64,000 nucleotides of DNA from CAYRFQ01 sp964423615 (GTDB lineage: Bacteria > Planctomycetota > Planctomycetia > Gemmatales > Gemmataceae). Location: assembly GCA_964423615.1 (NCBI GenBank), contig CAYRFQ010000015.1, positions 1-64,000 of the forward strand, in the 5' to 3' direction. The notes beneath the pieces are model-generated. The model was not told the DNA's origin. It saw only the letters and a program-made list of their open reading frames with translations, and did no database searches. Made by a program: the position numbers and the translations under genes. Shown here piece after piece: positions 27,633 through 35,909 of this stretch. The stretch's first letter is position 1, and every line of letters starts with the position of its first letter.

Positions 27633-28967
27633 CTAAGACTGCCGCACGCTCACTTCCGGCACAGTCACGAAATCTTGGCGCAGGTCGTCCACTTCCTCCA
27701 TGGTCATTTCGCCATCTTGGAGCCACACCCGGTAGTTCACCAACAACGGAGTCTTCTCGGTAACTTTGTAGGTGAAATAATATCCGAAGCGACCGTAGTC
27801 CCGTTCGCTGTGTCTCGCTTCTCCCGGATTCATCGGATGATCGAGATAGGCCGCTGTATAACGCTTACCGTCGAGAACGAAACTCATGGCTTTCCACGGA
27901 AGATCCACAGTCGCGCTCTTGTTTCCGGGCCAATTGATCGTTTGCCCGAGCTTTCCTTTGCCAGTCTCAGGACGAAGGTAATAGGTCTGTTTTTTCGTCT
28001 TTCTGGCCACATCATTACTCGCTCGGAATTGGAATCCAGCGTGTTGCGGGTCGCCATCAAGAATCACGTCTCCGCTCGTCGTTTTCACGAGCGATGCGAA
28101 TTCCACAAGAGTTCCGCCAGGAACCTTGTAAACAGTTAACTCTCTCACTTCCTGGGCGAACACATCCGTCTTACTCCCGTGCCAATCGATCAGCACACGA
28201 TGACGACCAAGAATCGGACCAGATTCCTGACTGAGCGTTTTGACATGCTCGATGTAGTTCTCACTCTTTCCTCGTTGACGGCAATGCCATACGTCAGCCT
28301 TTTTGTTACCACCCCAAGTGATTCGGTTAAAGCCGAACATCAGACCACGGTGATGCGGAAAAAGAAGTCCCCTGAGTTGTTTGTTGTTGGCGTCAAACGG
28401 TAAATCAGTGTGGCCACCATTGGTGACGAATCGTTTGCCTTGAAGGTCGTAGACATGATGAAAAACTTTGTAGCTCTGGTTGCGAGCCATGTCGCTCGAT
28501 GTGTCGTAAGGCTTCTTCATATAGCGGAGGATAGGTCGCACGCGTTTCCCATCTTGGTAACCCAACTCGGAATATTCCTTTTTCTTGTCGGTCCAAACGA
28601 AGCTCTGATTCGATTTGTATTGCGCTTCGGTATTGAGCTTCGCAGTGAGTTTGGCAACGGCACCCGCCTTCAATTCCGGGAGAATGAAATGCAAGTCGCG
28701 TCGAACAGTCCCTTTGCCTGCCACAAGAACCGATTCCGTTGTCAGTGCAGGCACTGTCAACTGCCCGCCGACAACCGCGACTTCCCCTTCCATCGTGGCG
28801 ACCGTTACCTTGGCACACGATTTAGGGACATTCAACGGCACACAAACCGGAACCTGTTTGTAATCGTGCTTCCCTGCTTTGACAACGATATCGAATTCAA
28901 CCTGTTCGGCGTAGCTGAATCCGACAAGCCACAAAGCCATCAATCCACCCAGGAGAGTACGTTTCAT
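27633..28967 (-). CDS. Secreted DUF6807 (PmoA-like) protein
   Basis: 444 residues from ATG 28967 (AGGAAAT upstream), with a signal peptide MKRTLLGGLMALWLVGFSYA. The frame is open to 29111, but that extension lacks a signal. HTDLPFDANNKQLRGLLFPH, then HRGLMFGFNRITWGG and YLDHPMNPGEARHSERDYGR-like blocks (split: YLDHPMNPGEAR, HSERDYGRFGYYF) match the planctomycete DUF6807 family, described in databases as methane oxygenase PmoA-like from weak similarity. There is no sign of methanotrophy here; a sugar-related periplasmic role is more likely. Next to a DUF695-like gene and a transglutaminase. Confidence 0.85.
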   Translation of the reverse strand: MKRTLLGGLMALWLVGFSYAEQVEFDIVVKAGKHDYKQVPVCVPLNVPKSCAKVTVATMEGEVAVVGGQLTVPALTTESVLVAGKGTVRRDLHFILPELKAGAVAKLTAKLNTEAQYKSNQSFVWTDKKKEYSELGYQDGKRVRPILRYMKKPYDTSSDMARNQSYKVFHHVYDLQGKRFVTNGGHTDLPFDANNKQLRGLLFPHHRGLMFGFNRITWGGNKKADVWHCRQRGKSENYIEHVKTLSQESGPILGRHRVLIDWHGSKTDVFAQEVRELTVYKVPGGTLVEFASLVKTTSGDVILDGDPQHAGFQFRASNDVARKTKKQTYYLRPETGKGKLGQTINWPGNKSATVDLPWKAMSFVLDGKRYTAAYLDHPMNPGEARHSERDYGRFGYYFTYKVTEKTPLLVNYRVWLQDGEMTMEEVDDLRQDFVTVPEVSVRQS

Positions 28968-29206
28968 GGTCGGATTTCCTTTCGAGAGTTCATAGATGCT
29001 GTTTCGATGTTGATAGAGGCCGGACAGATAAATATCATGATCGCCTTTTGCAGCGCAAGCCAGGAAAATTCCACTGCCGGTTCTACACGTCCTTTGGAAA
29101 CTATGGCTCATTTCCAGAACCCTGTGTGATCAACTCCTGAGACGGTGATAGAACGTTCGTCTCGTTCCGATTTTCGGTCGGCCATCAGGCAGCCAACGTT
29201 GGCGTT

Positions 29207-30733
29207 CTATTGCCCGTTCGCTTTTCCCTGTGCCCTCTCTGTCTTTTGTTTTGATTGAACTTCGACTAGTCGGAACTTCATCGTTCCAAAGTTCGAGAGA
29301 AGATTTTCGTTAGCCGCTCGATCGGCCCCGAGACAAACGCGAGCGGCATCAATCTCGAATTGTCCTGTGCTCGCATCGATTGGGTGCCAACACCCATTTA
29401 TCACGACTTGGTTCCACGCGTGACCGCCGAACGTCCGCCGGATGTCTCCCATGTACGCGAATCCTCCGACCTCACGCGCCGGAATGCCGACAGATCGAGC
29501 GAGCGTCGTAAAGAACGAGGCGTAAGCCGTGCAATCACCACAAGGATTGTCGAGTAATCCCAACACCAATGTACCCTTGTTGTCGTAGCTGGGGCGAATG
29601 AAACGATACACGAACTTGACGAGACGTTTGACTTTTTCGAGATCTGTCTTCGCGTCTCCAATGGCCTTTTTAGCCAGTTGCTTGATTCGATCATTTTGAG
29701 CTGGATACGTGAGTGTCGCCCGGAGATTCTCTTTGAGCTCTTCCGGAGTCACCTTGGTCCTCTGGCCATATTTCTTACCGACCAAGCAGATGGCCGTTCC
29801 CTCCGTCGTGGGCGTCACGGTTTGCCAGGGACCGCTCGGAATCGCTCTCGGATTCTTCGCCGTCACTTCCAAAATAAGACTCCGAACCTGATGGGGGTGG
29901 ACCTTCAAACCCCGGTCGATCTTTATTAAGCCCTCTTGGAAAAAGTCGGTCGGCGCGTCGAGTTTTTTCGCAACCTTTTCGGACTCCCTGCGGAGTTCGA
30001 AAGTCCCAAGTTTCGAAATAAGGACTTTTCCTTTCGGGTCAACGTAATCCGTCAGAGGAGACGATTTATCGAGTTTCTGCGACCGAAATTCTCTTACGGT
30101 TGTCATTACCCCATTGAATTCCAGCTTCTTGGACCCCTTTAACTCCCTGACCCTCGTTTCGACCTCCAGATCACTCAGAGACAAACTTCGGTAATAGATC
30201 TTGTCGTTAACCTTGGGTTGGGATTTTTCCCAAACGTCCGGTGTAATGACATCAGCAAGAGTGTAATCGAGGTCGCCAATCGTTTTTGTAGACGTATTTG
30301 TCCCAACTATGGTTGTGACCTCGAATTGCCTTCCTTTGCGAACGAGTTGGATCTCTTGTTTGGTTTTCCTTTTTTTTCGTTGTTCTCGAATGACCTCGGT
30401 TGCTTTCTGCAACGGATAAGGGGCCGAGCTACCGAAAATCAGTTTTTCTGAAACGTTCAACTTTCGCGTCGCGTCTCCCGACTTCGACAGGAATACGAAC
30501 TCGGACTCTTCGATGTACGCTGGCTTGCCTTGATACTTACCAGGCGCCAACTTGGTCATGACGTAACCAAATCGTTTTCCTTTCATGTAGACCGCATACC
30601 AAGTCGTTAAGAAATTATCTTTGATGTGCTTCTGTGTGATTGTTAAGCGAACGGGCTTCGGGGCATCTTGGGCCAAGGCAGGCCCACAAGATAATACAAG
30701 TGCCAGAATTGTAAAACGGATAACCCAAGGCAT
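29207..30733 (-). CDS. Secreted transglutaminase-like protein
   Basis: 508 residues from ATG 30733, with GAGGAG 12 nt upstream. Signal peptide 1-21 (ending ALA). The C-terminal third is a transglutaminase-like cysteine protease fold with the full triad: C401 in NPCGDCTAYASFF, H438 in GGHAWNQVV and D453 in HPIDAST. The N-terminal two thirds is a beta-rich domain (YAVYMKGKRFGYVMTKLAPG, then repeated strands) of the kind fused to these domains in planctomycetes. It may cross-link or cleave envelope proteins; substrate unknown. Confidence 0.88.
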   Translation of the reverse strand: MPWVIRFTILALVLSCGPALAQDAPKPVRLTITQKHIKDNFLTTWYAVYMKGKRFGYVMTKLAPGKYQGKPAYIEESEFVFLSKSGDATRKLNVSEKLIFGSSAPYPLQKATEVIREQRKKRKTKQEIQLVRKGRQFEVTTIVGTNTSTKTIGDLDYTLADVITPDVWEKSQPKVNDKIYYRSLSLSDLEVETRVRELKGSKKLEFNGVMTTVREFRSQKLDKSSPLTDYVDPKGKVLISKLGTFELRRESEKVAKKLDAPTDFFQEGLIKIDRGLKVHPHQVRSLILEVTAKNPRAIPSGPWQTVTPTTEGTAICLVGKKYGQRTKVTPEELKENLRATLTYPAQNDRIKQLAKKAIGDAKTDLEKVKRLVKFVYRFIRPSYDNKGTLVLGLLDNPCGDCTAYASFFTTLARSVGIPAREVGGFAYMGDIRRTFGGHAWNQVVINGCWHPIDASTGQFEIDAARVCLGADRAANENLLSNFGTMKFRLVEVQSKQKTERAQGKANGQ

Positions 30734-30797
30734 GGCAGCAAACTCCTCAAGGTGTGAATAATGCACTCATTCGAAAGGTTGGGGAAATCGACACTCT

Positions 30798-31058
30798 CTA
30801 TTCTTTGCGACACGTCATGAAGCGAGTCCATCCGAGTGGCCCGTGCCACTCCGCCGCGATGACACGGCCCTTGTTCCGCATGGCAAAACGTTCGATCTCT
30901 GCATGCAAATCACGCTCGCGAGGTTCGGTGCTATCGTAAGTGCCTAACACCTCTTCGACATCGCTGTTTTCGTCACTGCGGAGCAAAACGAGACGACGTT
31001 CCGCGCGTTCCGTTTGTTCGGGAATGCGAGGTGGAGATTCCTTTGGGACCTCGCTCAT
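30798..31058 (-). CDS. Small hypothetical protein, 86 aa
   Basis: Starts MSEVPKESPPRIPEQTERAE and ends GPLGWTRFMTCRKE; charged, no membrane segment or known motif. The ATG at 31058 has AGGAGA 9 nt upstream, which supports a real gene. It is the first gene downstream of element B, about 180 bp from the array. Ends 65 bp before the transglutaminase start, so probably co-transcribed with it. Confidence 0.6.
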   Translation of the reverse strand: MSEVPKESPPRIPEQTERAERRLVLLRSDENSDVEEVLGTYDSTEPRERDLHAEIERFAMRNKGRVIAAEWHGPLGWTRFMTCRKE

Positions 31059-31238
31059 ATGACATTCTCCTTGGCCCGAGTTAGGGGATAGAAAACAGGG
31101 AACCTAATGGGAGTCGATAGTCAGTTCCAGAGATTCGTTTCGACTTTGGTTCAGCCGCCCAGGCTACGTGGAAGTTCCCCTGGGGCAGTCGAGGAAATGA
31201 ATAGGTTTCGAACCGCGGAGCCTATCATACTCCCAAGC

Positions 31239-31510
31239 AGAAACGACAAAAAAATGACAGAAACTTGCACAAAACTGACATAACACCGACACAAACCTGC
31301 ATACTTTCTGCAGTAAAACTGCACTGTTTTTACACTTTTTGCGACGCCTTTATTTCCCTATCTCTATGCATTTCAGCAGCTTACGTAAATTAGGCATGAC
31401 AAATTTCGCAACAACCAGCGTTTCGCGTGATTCCGAGCCCATTTTCCATCTCTGAGGCGCACTAACACGTAAGATAAGAGGATTTGGCGCTGTGTCATTT
31501 TTCAAAAAAT
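31239..31510 (-). repeat. Element B: inverted homologue of element A
   Basis: Read on the minus strand, the box ATTTTTTGAAAAATGACA (31510-31493) and CGCCAAATCCT (31489-31479) is followed by units starting TG at 31323, 31312, 31301, 31291, 31280, 31269, 31259 and 31248 (for example TGCAGTTTTAC, TGCAGGTTTG, TGTCGGTGTTA, TGTCAGTTTTG, TGCAAGTTTC). Steps are 11, 11, 10, 11, 11, 10 and 11 bp. GTGTAAAAA before the array is shared with element A. It fills most of the 516-bp gap between holA and the 86-residue gene; the rest of the gap shows nothing else. Confidence 0.75.
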
Positions 31511-31574
31511 CGCCACTCTCGAAAACATTTCCAAGTTTCCCTGTTTTCTGCTCCCTGTTTTCTGTTCCCTAAAC

Positions 31575-32567
31575 TCACTCTTGTCTTGGACGACATAGTT
31601 GAATGATAAATTGCTCGACGAGTATTTGCGGAGACAACAAACTATCACCCCTCAGATCCAAACTGAGTTGTAGCAAAGAGTCATAGAGCTGACTAACACG
31701 TTTTGGCCCGAGGTGTTTGAGTTGGCGTTGCCCCCCGGCAACGTCTCGAACGCCAGCTTCCGCAAGCGCCGTAGCGATAGGGGTTCCTTGCATCGCCTTT
31801 CGTCCAGCCACGATCAGTTTCCGGAAATGGAACGTGAGGGCTCCGACGAGCCGGATGGGCTCTTCTTGCTGTTCGAACAATCTCTGGATGATCCCCAGAG
31901 CTTCCCGGGTGCGCCCGGAACCAATGGCTTGAAAAATTAACCAAATGTTCTCGGCCTGGTTTCGACCCACCAACTTATCGACGTCTTCCTCATTGATCCG
32001 AGTTCGCGAGCCGACGTAGACTGAAAGTTTTTCCAGTTCTTGGTCCAACAGCCCCAGTTCGGCTCCGACCAATTCGACCAAGAGCTTGGCGGCGTTCGCC
32101 GTGAGTTGTTTGTTGTGTTCGGTCTTGGCTCGCTCGACGCACCAAGGTCCCAACGACTTTGGACCTGGGGCCTTACACACCAGAGTGCAACTCGCATCGA
32201 CCTTCTTCGCGAGTTTGGTGTTCGTGCTCCAGGTCTTTACCTCCAGGACGAGCGTGGCGTCCTCGGGCAATTCGTCCACAACCTTCTCAAGCAGTTTTCG
32301 GTACTTCGACACGAACGGGTCAGCATCTCGAACCATCACCAATCTTTGTGAGCCAAAGAAAGGAATGGTCTGCAGTTCGTCCATGACCGTTGCGTAGCTA
32401 GTCTTGTCACCAGCATGTTCCGAAAAACCGAAATCATCTTCTCCCAACACAAGTTGGCGTAGCTTCTTGAGCACCAACCGCTTGAGAAACAAGTCGTCTC
32501 CGTGGACCACGTAAAGCGGAGAGACCTTTCCTTTTCCCGCTTTATTGAGGAACGTCAAGCTATCCAT
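31575..32567 (-). CDS. holA: DNA polymerase III delta subunit
   Basis: 330 residues from ATG 32567 (MDSLTFLNKAGKGKVSPLYV); the frame continues to a GTG at 32636 but those 23 residues are not family-like. VSPLYVVHGDDLFLKRLVLKKL is the usual opening, FFGSQRLVMVRDADPF and DATLVLEVKTWSTNTKLAKK follow, and the C-terminal helical collar (IRLVGALTFHFRKLIVAGRK) is present. Delta loads the beta clamp as part of the clamp loader. It is the downstream-most gene before element B and is divergent from the DUF11 gene. Confidence 0.9.
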   Translation of the reverse strand: MDSLTFLNKAGKGKVSPLYVVHGDDLFLKRLVLKKLRQLVLGEDDFGFSEHAGDKTSYATVMDELQTIPFFGSQRLVMVRDADPFVSKYRKLLEKVVDELPEDATLVLEVKTWSTNTKLAKKVDASCTLVCKAPGPKSLGPWCVERAKTEHNKQLTANAAKLLVELVGAELGLLDQELEKLSVYVGSRTRINEEDVDKLVGRNQAENIWLIFQAIGSGRTREALGIIQRLFEQQEEPIRLVGALTFHFRKLIVAGRKAMQGTPIATALAEAGVRDVAGGQRQLKHLGPKRVSQLYDSLLQLSLDLRGDSLLSPQILVEQFIIQLCRPRQE

Positions 32568-32988
32568 TCCGAACTCGTGTGTGTTGGAGGTTCGAGCCCT
32601 GTTCGAATCATATATCCCTTTACCATACTCGCTCACGTGAGACTTGTTAAGAGACCAAAATGGCTGTAGATGACGTGGGGCATTTCAAAAGTTGTTTGCT
32701 TCACCACACATACACACGGCTCACGTGTACTCAGCTGCAGTCCAGAAAAAGTCTACACGACCCTTGTACACCGGTCGATTTCCCAGCAAATCCAAATTCC
32801 AAAATCCAGAGTAACCCCGGCACTCAAATGACCTTGTATGTCCTGCCAAGGTGAGTATAGTCACGCCCCCCGAATGGATACTTACCGATTCGCAGCGAGA
32901 ACCTTGGGGCTCCATGGGTTTGCTACAGGCAGGATGGTGTTTTACCAGACTTTGCTGTTCGCTACGCGGTCTCTATGGGAGAAAAAGA
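32568..32988. other. Divergent spacer with two CACGTG palindromes
   Basis: 421 bp between holA and the DUF11 protein gene. CTCACGTGAG (32632-32641) is a perfect palindrome and GCTCACGTGT (32718-32727) repeats its core 86 bp away; both could be operator sites. No gene is supported. Confidence 0.35.
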
Positions 32989-34749
32989 ATGAACCGATGT
33001 CGATATTGGTTTTGTCTGGTGGCACTCATTGTCTGGCCATATGGAATATGCGCTCAATCGACGCAGACGCCACCAATCGTCCCACCCTCCTCGGAAATCA
33101 ACAACCGTCTCACCGCAAAGCCGACTGTGGAGCAGATTCCACCAGCACCTCCGCAGAGCACACCTACCGATAGTAGGAAAGCCACTCGCTACAGTGTGCC
33201 GGACCCAAGACCACGAATGCAAAGTAAGAACTCCGCCAGAATTATGACCATCTATGTCGAGCCAACAAACCAACGATCGCACAAAACTCAAAAAATCCCG
33301 ATGCCCGAACCGACTCCGTCCCAAACCCCAGCAGATTTTCAAAAGACCACAAACACGAGCCAAAGTCCTCAGAGCGCCAACGTGCGACTCGAGTGGGTCG
33401 GACCCAAACTGATTCGGGTTGGTCGACCGACGGCCTACGAAATCGTTCTCAAAAATAGGTCTCAATCGACGGCCCACAACGTCAAGGTCGAACACCTGGC
33501 ACCAAAAAATGTGCAGTTTTTCACAAGTAAACTCCGCCCAACACAAAAGAATGGAAAATTTACCTGGAACGTCGGAACTCTCGAACCCAATCAAGAATAC
33601 CGAATCCCTGCCAAGTTTCTCGTTTCCCATCAGCAGAAAAAGCAATATTCCCTTCGAGCAACCGTAACGTGCACGACCGTCAGCGAACTGCGAGTCAGCG
33701 TCTACCGCCCCAAACTCAAGCTAGCCATCCGGTCCCCCAAAAAAGGTGCGGTTGGAGTCCCTGTGCCTGTGCAGATCACCGTCGAAAACACGGGAGATGG
33801 TCCTGCCGACGCGGTCGAATTTGTGGCCGAACTCCCCGAAGGATTCGAGCACCCAAGCGGGTCAAAGATTGCCATCAATCTAGGGACCATCCAGGCTCAA
33901 GAGAAGCGGGCCATGCAACTCGTGTGCACTCCTCGACAGGCCAAGACCTACACGATCACCGCACAAGCCCTCTCCGGAGATGATTTACGCGCGGAAGCAT
34001 CCACGACAACGACAGTTGCCTCTTCGGATCTCCGATTGGTTGTTTCTGGCCCAACCAAACAATACATTCAACGAAACGCGACTTATACCCTCCAGGTCAC
34101 CCATCCAGGTGGGACCCCTGCGAGTGGCGTTGTCATCCAGAGCAAGCTGCCGACAGGATTCCAGTTCGTTCGAGCCACCGATGGCGGACAATACCAAAGC
34201 GACCACCGAATCGTATCTTGGTATCTCGGAGACATGACTCCAGGACAAACACGCCAGGTGAAGTTGACGGCTTTGCCAGTGGAAACCGGAGCATTAAGCC
34301 ATCAAGCCATTGTCCAGACGGCCAACGGTTCGGTCACGAAAGCCAACACGACAACCCAGGTCGTCGGCATTTCGGCCTTGTTAGTCGAGTTGACGGACGT
34401 CGGCGACCCTGTCGAAGTGTCCAAGGAAACGGTTTATGAAATCCGGGTGACCAATACCGGATCGAAGACCGAAGCGAATCTGACGCTGGTCTGCACGATT
34501 CCCAAAGGCATGGAGTTTCGTGCGGCTGATTGTGCGGCCCACGTCCAATACCAACAACTTGGCAACCAAATTTTATTTGCTCCCGTGCTCCAACTCGCAC
34601 CGCGTGCTGATGTTCTTTACCGTGTTCGGCTTCTCGGACGAACACCCGGAGTCAAGGTGTTTCGGGCACAAGTACAAGCGAACGGACTGTCTCGACCAGT
34701 CGTCGATGAAGAGAGCACAACTGTCTTTGGTGACGATGAACTTCCGTAG
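32989..34749 (+). CDS. Secreted DUF11-repeat protein
   Basis: 586 residues from ATG 32989 (GGGAGA upstream) with a signal peptide (RYWFCLVALIVWPYGICA). Residues about 20-145 are Pro/Thr/Gln-rich and probably disordered. Then come four DUF11-like beta-sandwich repeats, visible as VRLEWVGPKLIRVGRPTAYE, KLAIRSPKKGAVGVPVPVQI, RLVVSGPTKQYIQRNATYTL and LVELTDVGDPVEVSKETVYE, each followed by a tall strand of the LPEGFEH or IPKGMEF type. Likely a surface or periplasmic structural protein. It may be related to OmcB-like cysteine-poor proteins; function unknown. Confidence 0.85.
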   Translation: MNRCRYWFCLVALIVWPYGICAQSTQTPPIVPPSSEINNRLTAKPTVEQIPPAPPQSTPTDSRKATRYSVPDPRPRMQSKNSARIMTIYVEPTNQRSHKTQKIPMPEPTPSQTPADFQKTTNTSQSPQSANVRLEWVGPKLIRVGRPTAYEIVLKNRSQSTAHNVKVEHLAPKNVQFFTSKLRPTQKNGKFTWNVGTLEPNQEYRIPAKFLVSHQQKKQYSLRATVTCTTVSELRVSVYRPKLKLAIRSPKKGAVGVPVPVQITVENTGDGPADAVEFVAELPEGFEHPSGSKIAINLGTIQAQEKRAMQLVCTPRQAKTYTITAQALSGDDLRAEASTTTTVASSDLRLVVSGPTKQYIQRNATYTLQVTHPGGTPASGVVIQSKLPTGFQFVRATDGGQYQSDHRIVSWYLGDMTPGQTRQVKLTALPVETGALSHQAIVQTANGSVTKANTTTQVVGISALLVELTDVGDPVEVSKETVYEIRVTNTGSKTEANLTLVCTIPKGMEFRAADCAAHVQYQQLGNQILFAPVLQLAPRADVLYRVRLLGRTPGVKVFRAQVQANGLSRPVVDEESTTVFGDDELP

Positions 34750-35096
34750 TGGTTGAAATGGGACTTGTAAGACTTGTTTGCCTGGCGTCGAAGTCCTTCT
34801 CTGGTTCCGCGGCTCGGGTAGTCGGATAAACAAGTGTCGTGTTTTCGATTCTCAGCCCCGATGGCGGTCGGCTGAACAAGTGTCGTGTTTTGGTTTGTAA
34901 GCTCCGAAGGAGCGAGAGAGCCTAGCCATGGGTGGAAACCCACGGAACTGAACTCAAAGTCCTTCTCTCCGCTTGCGGGGAGAAGGCCAAACCTAAGCGA
35001 AGCAGGAAACGCTCTGGCCCGAAGACCCAAGGGACTGTAAGCCGTACCCAACATAACTGTGAATCCCCCTGGGCCAAACGTCGGATCGATATATGC
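34750..35096. other. Spacer made of hairpin repeats
   Basis: 347 bp with no gene. It consists of two tandem 46/48-bp units (34821-34914), then hairpins GCTCC/GGAGC (34899-34913), CCATGGGT/ACCCACGG (34926-34945) and CCTTCTCTCC/GGGGAGAAGG (34961-34986), and a CCCAACATAACTGTGAA copy (35037-35070). Confidence 0.6.
34821..34914 (+). repeat. Two tandem 46/48-bp repeat units
   Basis: Units 34821-34866 and 34867-34914 share GTCGG, then AACAAGTGTCGTGTTTT, and end in a CYCCGAWGG hairpin. A third, diverged copy starts at 57293. Confidence 0.65.
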
Positions 35097-35876
35097 TCAC
35101 CAAGCCGTAAACCCACCGTCAATCGTGAGTACGGCGCCGGTCATATAACTCGAAGCATCACTCGCAAGGTATACCGCCAAAGCGCCGATTTCTTCGGGAT
35201 CGCCAAGACGTCCCATGGGGATGCAGGCTTCAACCTCCTTTTTTCGCTCGGGAGTTACGCGGAACCAACGTCGATTGGCATCCGTGAGGAAAGCTCCCGG
35301 AGCAATCGCATTCACAGTGACTCCATACGGAGCCCAATCGACGCCAACCGATCGAGTGAAACCAATCAACGCCGACTTGGCCGTTTCGTAATGACGACCT
35401 TCGATCCCGCGAAACGCAACAAGCCCCGAAATCGAGGCGATGTTGATGACGCGCCCGCGTTTGCGTTCGAGCATCGTCGCCCCAATAACCTTGGTACACA
35501 CGAAAGCACTCGTTAAGTTCAAGTCGATCAACTGGAGCCACTGGGACAACTCTTGCTCGACAACCGGAACATTGTGCAATCGCCCCCCCACGTTGTTGAT
35601 CAGGATGTCGATGGGACCGTGGTCTTCCACGATCATCTGACACGTCGTTTCCACAACCTCCGGTTGCGACAAATCCGCCGCGACGATTTCAACGTTGCGA
35701 CCGGTCGAGAGCAAACTGTTTCTCGCTGCTTCCAGATTCTCCAGAGTCTTGCTGACAAGCAACAAGTCGGCACCAGCCTCCGCCAGAGCCTTCGCCATCG
35801 AGAGACCCAGCCCTCGACTTCCTGCCGTGATAATAGCCTTACGTCCGTCGAGGCGGAAGCGGTCAAGTACCGACAT
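35097..35876 (-). CDS. SDR family oxidoreductase
   Basis: 259-residue classical short-chain dehydrogenase. The cofactor site is AIITAGSRGLGLSMAKALAE (T-A-G-S-R-G-L-G), with NNVGG at strand 4, INIASISG carrying the catalytic Ser, and YETAKSA the Y-x-x-x-K. The end VLTIDGGFTAW is typical. GGGAGGG sits 6 nt before the ATG. Similar to gluconate 5-dehydrogenase or 3-oxoacyl-ACP reductase-like enzymes, but the exact substrate is not evident. It lies 33 bp downstream of the broken DUF1559 gene. Confidence 0.92.
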   Translation of the reverse strand: MSVLDRFRLDGRKAIITAGSRGLGLSMAKALAEAGADLLLVSKTLENLEAARNSLLSTGRNVEIVAADLSQPEVVETTCQMIVEDHGPIDILINNVGGRLHNVPVVEQELSQWLQLIDLNLTSAFVCTKVIGATMLERKRGRVINIASISGLVAFRGIEGRHYETAKSALIGFTRSVGVDWAPYGVTVNAIAPGAFLTDANRRWFRVTPERKKEVEACIPMGRLGDPEEIGALAVYLASDASSYMTGAVLTIDGGFTAW

Positions 35877-35909
35877 CGCGGTCCCTCCCTGGTTCTGTCG
35901 TTAATTCCA

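Noticed and set aside
28410..29129. Plus-strand frame of 239 codons opposite the DUF6807 gene
   Set aside because: The minus strand has a signal peptide and family blocks; the plus frame has neither.
31201..31225. GGTTTCGAACC-like sequence suggesting a tRNA T-arm
   Set aside because: The flanks do not pair as a T stem and no acceptor or anticodon arm is near; it is a simple hairpin.
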